Positions 6,079-8,304 of a stretch of DNA of 8,304 bases are shown piece by piece. Position 1 is the stretch's first letter. The number at the start of each line of letters is the position of its first letter. The stretch is from contig JAIVIH010000024.1 of the NCBI GenBank assembly GCA_020200615.1, forward strand, positions 1 to 8,304. The letters run 5' to 3'. The notes under the pieces were generated by a model, which ran no database searches, was not told the DNA's origin, and saw only the letters and a program-made list of their open reading frames with translations. Source of the stretch: Actinomycetota bacterium (GTDB lineage: Bacteria > Actinomycetota > Acidimicrobiia > Acidimicrobiales > AC-14). The position numbers and the translations under genes are program-made.

Positions 6079-7914
6079 TCAGGGCCTCGTCGCCGATGAC
6101 AGGTTGAGCGTAGCCGCCGCCCCCGTCGACTCCGCCCCCCGGGGGGGCACCTGGAAGTGCCGGGCCGCGTAGCGGCTCAGCTCGGCGAAGAGCGGCCCCG
6201 ACGCCAGCCCTCCGTAGTACGGCGTGGGCTCGTCGAGGACGACGATGGCCGACAGGCGGGGCGACTCCGCCGGGAAGAAGCCGGCGAAAGTGGCGACATA
6301 GGCCCCTTCCTTGTAACCCGCCCCCTCGACGACCTTGCGGGACGTCCCCGTCTTGCCCGCCACCGTGTACCCGTCGACGGCGGCGAGCTTGCCCGTGCCC
6401 GAGCGGACCACCTCCACCAGCATGTCCGTCACCTGCTGGGCCGTCTCGGGCGAGACCACCCGGTGCTGGTCCGGGTCCGGCCGGACCTTCTCGCGGCCCC
6501 GCCAGTCGATCTCGCTGCGCACGAGCCGGGGGGCGACGTAGACCCCCCCGTTGGCGATGGTGTTGTAGGCGGTGAGCATCTGGAGCGGGGTGACGGCCAG
6601 GCCGTAGCCGATGGACAGGGTGGCCAGGGTCGTGCCCGACCACTCGTCGACGTCGGGGACGATGCCCGACGCCTCACCCGGGAAGTCGATGCCGGAATCG
6701 CCGGCCAGTCCGTAGGCTCGCAGGTACTTGTCCAGCCCGTCCCGTCCCAGGTCCTGGCCGATGAGGATGGCCCCCGCGTTCGACGACTGGGCCATCACGT
6801 CGACCGGCGTCCACATCCGCGTGGGGTGGGGCTCGGAGTCCTGGAACTGGCTGTCGGCGATGGTGAGGCGGTCGGGGACGGCCATCACGTCGGAGGGCGT
6901 GATCGTCCCCTCCTCGAGGGCGGCCGAGAGGGTGACCAGCTTGTTGACCGACCCCGGCTCGTAGACGTCGATCACGGCCTTGTTGTAGGTCGCCGGCTGG
7001 GGAGCGCTACCGGCGCCGGAACCGCCGGCGCCGGCGACCATGTTGGCCATGGCCAGGATCTCGCCGTTGCGGGGGTCCATCACCACGGCGATCCCCGACC
7101 TGGCCCGGGACGACTGGATCTGGGCGCCGAGGGCCTGCTCGGTGAAGAACTGGAGGTCCCGGTCGAGGGTGAGCACCACGTGGCGGCCCCGGACCGGTGC
7201 CTTGCGGTCCCGCTCGCCGCCGGCGATCAGCCGCCCACTGGGATCGCGCTCCACCAGCACCTCGCCCGCCTTCCCGGCCAGGATGTCCTCGTACTGGAGC
7301 TCGAGGCCGGACAGGCCGTCGTCGTCCACCCCCACCTGGCCCACCACCGACGCCGCCAGGTCTCCGGCCGGGGCCATCCGGGTGGGCTCGTCGAGCAGGG
7401 AGACGCCCGGCAGCTCCAGGGCCTTCACCTTCTCGGCGATGGCGTCATCCACCCGGCGGGCCAGGTAGACGAAGTTGCCGGTGGCCGAGAGCTTGGCCCG
7501 GAGATCGTCCTGTTCCAGGTCGAGAAGGGGGCTGAGAGCGCGGGCGGCCGCCGCCGGGTCCCGCACCAGCTGGGGATCGGCCCAGACCGTGGACCGAGGC
7601 AGCGACACCGCCAGCTCCGAGCGGTTGCGGTCGAGGATCGAGCCCCGCGGCGCGGACAGGACGATGGAGTGGAGGCGCTGGTCCTGGCCGAGCACGGCAT
7701 ACCGGTCGGCGGAGATGCCCTGCACGTCGACCAGGCGGGCAGCCACGGCGGCGAAGCCCAGTCCCAGCACGACGAGGAGGGAGAGGAGCCGTCGCTCGAG
7801 GTTGGGCTGGGCCCGGCGCCGCCGCGGCGCGGCACGGGGCCGGGGACGAGAACCGCGGACCGCCCGGCGAGGGGGACGCGCCAGGCGGTCCGGATTGATG
7901 GTGGGCGCGGTCAT
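6079..7914 (-). CDS. ftsI: FtsI / PBP3-like class B penicillin-binding protein, septal transpeptidase
   Basis: This is a membrane-anchored D,D-transpeptidase that cross-links septal peptidoglycan and partners FtsW. It has 611 residues. It starts with a very basic, Pro/Arg-rich cytoplasmic tail (about 1-42), then one transmembrane anchor (about 43-62). The class B dimerisation/pedestal region follows (RGSILDRN at 90-97, GLSGLELQYED at 200-210). The transpeptidase domain has the acylated Ser322 in SVNK (322-325), SSN (377-379) and KTGT (521-524), so all three penicillin-binding motifs are intact. SVNK replaces the commoner STFK, with EPGS before it conserved. A Gly/Ser-rich stretch (about 295-307) sits between LAMAN and YNKAVIDVYEPGS, where many homologues have a PxFDPN-type segment. 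The ATG at 7914 overlaps the ftsL TGA as ATGA. The tail after about residue 588 is low complexity and begins at a C7G6 run. Confidence 0.96.
   Translation of the reverse strand: MTAPTINPDRLARPPRRAVRGSRPRPRAAPRRRRAQPNLERRLLSLLVVLGLGFAAVAARLVDVQGISADRYAVLGQDQRLHSIVLSAPRGSILDRNRSELAVSLPRSTVWADPQLVRDPAAAARALSPLLDLEQDDLRAKLSATGNFVYLARRVDDAIAEKVKALELPGVSLLDEPTRMAPAGDLAASVVGQVGVDDDGLSGLELQYEDILAGKAGEVLVERDPSGRLIAGGERDRKAPVRGRHVVLTLDRDLQFFTEQALGAQIQSSRARSGIAVVMDPRNGEILAMANMVAGAGGSGAGSAPQPATYNKAVIDVYEPGSVNKLVTLSAALEEGTITPSDVMAVPDRLTIADSQFQDSEPHPTRMWTPVDVMAQSSNAGAILIGQDLGRDGLDKYLRAYGLAGDSGIDFPGEASGIVPDVDEWSGTTLATLSIGYGLAVTPLQMLTAYNTIANGGVYVAPRLVRSEIDWRGREKVRPDPDQHRVVSPETAQQVTDMLVEVVRSGTGKLAAVDGYTVAGKTGTSRKVVEGAGYKEGAYVATFAGFFPAESPRLSAIVVLDEPTPYYGGLASGPLFAELSRYAARHFQVPPRGAESTGAAATLNLSSATRP
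6135..6147. repeat. C7G6 homopolymer tract in the 3' end of ftsI
   Basis: On the coding (minus) strand seven C are followed directly by six G, covering FtsI codons Pro590, Pro591, Arg592 and Gly593 and one base of the next. It is nearly self-complementary and is the longest homopolymer pair in the window. It lies about 60 bases before the murE ATG. Gain of one base here would put ftsI into the murE frame, which is open through the junction. Confidence 0.8.
7013..7036. repeat. Paired GC palindromes inside ftsI (Gly/Ser-rich segment)
   Basis: Two short self-complementary words, ccggcgccgg and gccggcgccggc, lie 4 bases apart. They encode part of the Gly/Ala/Ser-rich stretch of FtsI near residues 294-301. 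They are most simply read as low-complexity coding sequence, not a regulatory site. Confidence 0.5.
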
Positions 7915-8304
7915 GGCGCCGGCGCTCCGCTGGCCGGCGGGTCGTCCAGGGACGCGGGAGCCAGGGAGACGAGCGTGCTGGGCGTGACCATGCCCAAGCG
8001 CTCACGGGCGGCGGCCACCACCCGGCTGGGCGACTCCAGCTCGGCCACCTCCAGGCGAAGCCGTTGCTGCTGCTGCTCCTGCTCGGCCACCTCGGACGAC
8101 AGGCGCTCGACCTCGCCCTGGCCCTGGGCCAGAAGGACGTGGACGCCGACTACGGCGAACAGGCCGAAGCACACGGCCACGCCCGCGAGGGCGGTGATCA
8201 GGCGCGACAGCCGCCGCGCCCGGACGCTGGGGGGCTCGGGCAGGATGCGGAGGTCGGGGCGAACCGGCGGGCGAGAAGCTGGTTGGCGCGGGACGGGCTG
8301 GCGC
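7911..8304 (-). CDS. ftsL: FtsL-like bitopic cell-division protein (5' end cut by window edge)
   Basis: 130 residues are visible. The frame is open to the right edge with no stop and no ATG, GTG or TTG before 8180, so the real start probably lies outside the window. The protein has a Pro/Arg-rich cytoplasmic tail (visible residues 1-33, including RQPVPRQPASRPPVRP). One transmembrane helix follows (about 34-59, LITALAGVAVCFGLFAVVGV onward), then a Glu/Gln-rich coiled coil (about 61-92, with EQEQQQQRLRL). The terminal ESPSRVVAAARERLGMVTP resembles the motif near the end of FtsL/DivIC proteins, and a short Pro/Ala tail ends the chain. FtsL forms a trimer with FtsB and FtsQ that activates FtsW-FtsI. 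Such proteins are poorly conserved, so the call rests on topology plus position just upstream of ftsI. FtsB/DivIC is the alternative, but in actinobacterial dcw clusters FtsL holds this slot. Confidence 0.82.
   Translation of the reverse strand, partial: RQPVPRQPASRPPVRPDLRILPEPPSVRARRLSRLITALAGVAVCFGLFAVVGVHVLLAQGQGEVERLSSEVAEQEQQQQRLRLEVAELESPSRVVAAARERLGMVTPSTLVSLAPASLDDPPASGAPAP

Noticed and set aside
6135..6147. The C7G6 palindromic run as a transcription terminator hairpin.
   Set aside because: It has no loop and no T-tract, lies inside ftsI codons, and sits in the middle of an operon.
308..6172. Several long open frames on the plus strand (for example 308-1777, 2329-3606, 3960-5204, 4763-6172), each over 400 codons.
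   Set aside because: They lie antisense to clear mur and fts genes. Their translations are rich in His, Gln, Gly, Arg and Pro without any recognisable domain, which is the usual shadow of GC-rich coding DNA with few stop codons.
6074..6643. An upstream extension of murE in the same frame to an ATG at 6643 (618 residues in total).
   Set aside because: The extra stretch overlaps the FtsI transpeptidase domain in another frame, is Arg/Gly/Pro-rich, and contains no MurE N-terminal motif.
7911..8180. A short ftsL starting at the GTG at 8180 (89 residues).
   Set aside because: It would begin inside the transmembrane segment and drop the basic tail. The frame continues open to the window edge with a typical Pro/Arg-rich FtsL tail, so a partial gene is the better reading.
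1..8304. Promoters, terminators, riboswitches, tRNA or rRNA genes, CRISPR arrays, insertion sequences or a new accessory system.
   Set aside because: The window is filled end to end with dcw genes and has no intergenic gap longer than 5 bases. I saw no -10/-35 pair, spaced repeat array, terminal inverted repeat or transposase-like sequence.

Overview
This window is a contiguous piece of a bacterial dcw (division and cell wall) cluster, read entirely from the minus strand. It comes from a very GC-rich genome (about 70% or more GC by eye, with almost every third codon position G or C). The gene order ftsL-ftsI-murE-murF-mraY-murD-ftsW, the short bitopic FtsL with a Pro/Arg-rich cytoplasmic tail, and the GTG/TTG starts all fit a high-GC Actinomycetota. 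An Acidimicrobiia-like lineage is my best guess, from general sequence flavour only. MurE carries the DNPR motif, so the organism probably makes meso-diaminopimelate peptidoglycan.

Layout in the direction of transcription (right to left): the 3' part of ftsL (8304-7911, 5' end outside the window); ftsI/PBP3 transpeptidase (7914-6079); murE (6073-4787); murF (4790-3471); mraY (3471-2428); murD (2435-1110); and the 5' part of ftsW (1117-1, 3' end outside the window). Junctions run from an 8-base overlap to a 5-base gap, so there is no intergenic DNA, and I see no internal promoter or terminator. Translation is probably coupled throughout.

The products form one pathway. MurD, MurE and MurF add D-Glu, meso-DAP and D-Ala-D-Ala to UDP-MurNAc-L-Ala. 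MraY moves the phospho-MurNAc-pentapeptide to undecaprenyl phosphate (lipid I). FtsW polymerises glycan at the septum and FtsI cross-links it, with FtsL as a scaffold. murG and murC would be expected just beyond the left edge and rsmH (mraW) beyond the right edge, but neither is visible.

Most of the window is ordinary core housekeeping DNA, and I found no mobile element, CRISPR array, RNA gene or new system. The one real anomaly is murE. Its N-terminal uridine-nucleotide-binding domain is mostly missing (428 aa from the only plausible ATG), and about 22 unrelated residues stand where the DSR...PGdLF...DGHdF region should be. Another frame of the same short stretch faintly resembles the missing motif, and a C7G6 homopolymer lies just upstream near the end of ftsI. 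The junction therefore deserves checking for a deletion, a frameshift or an assembly error.
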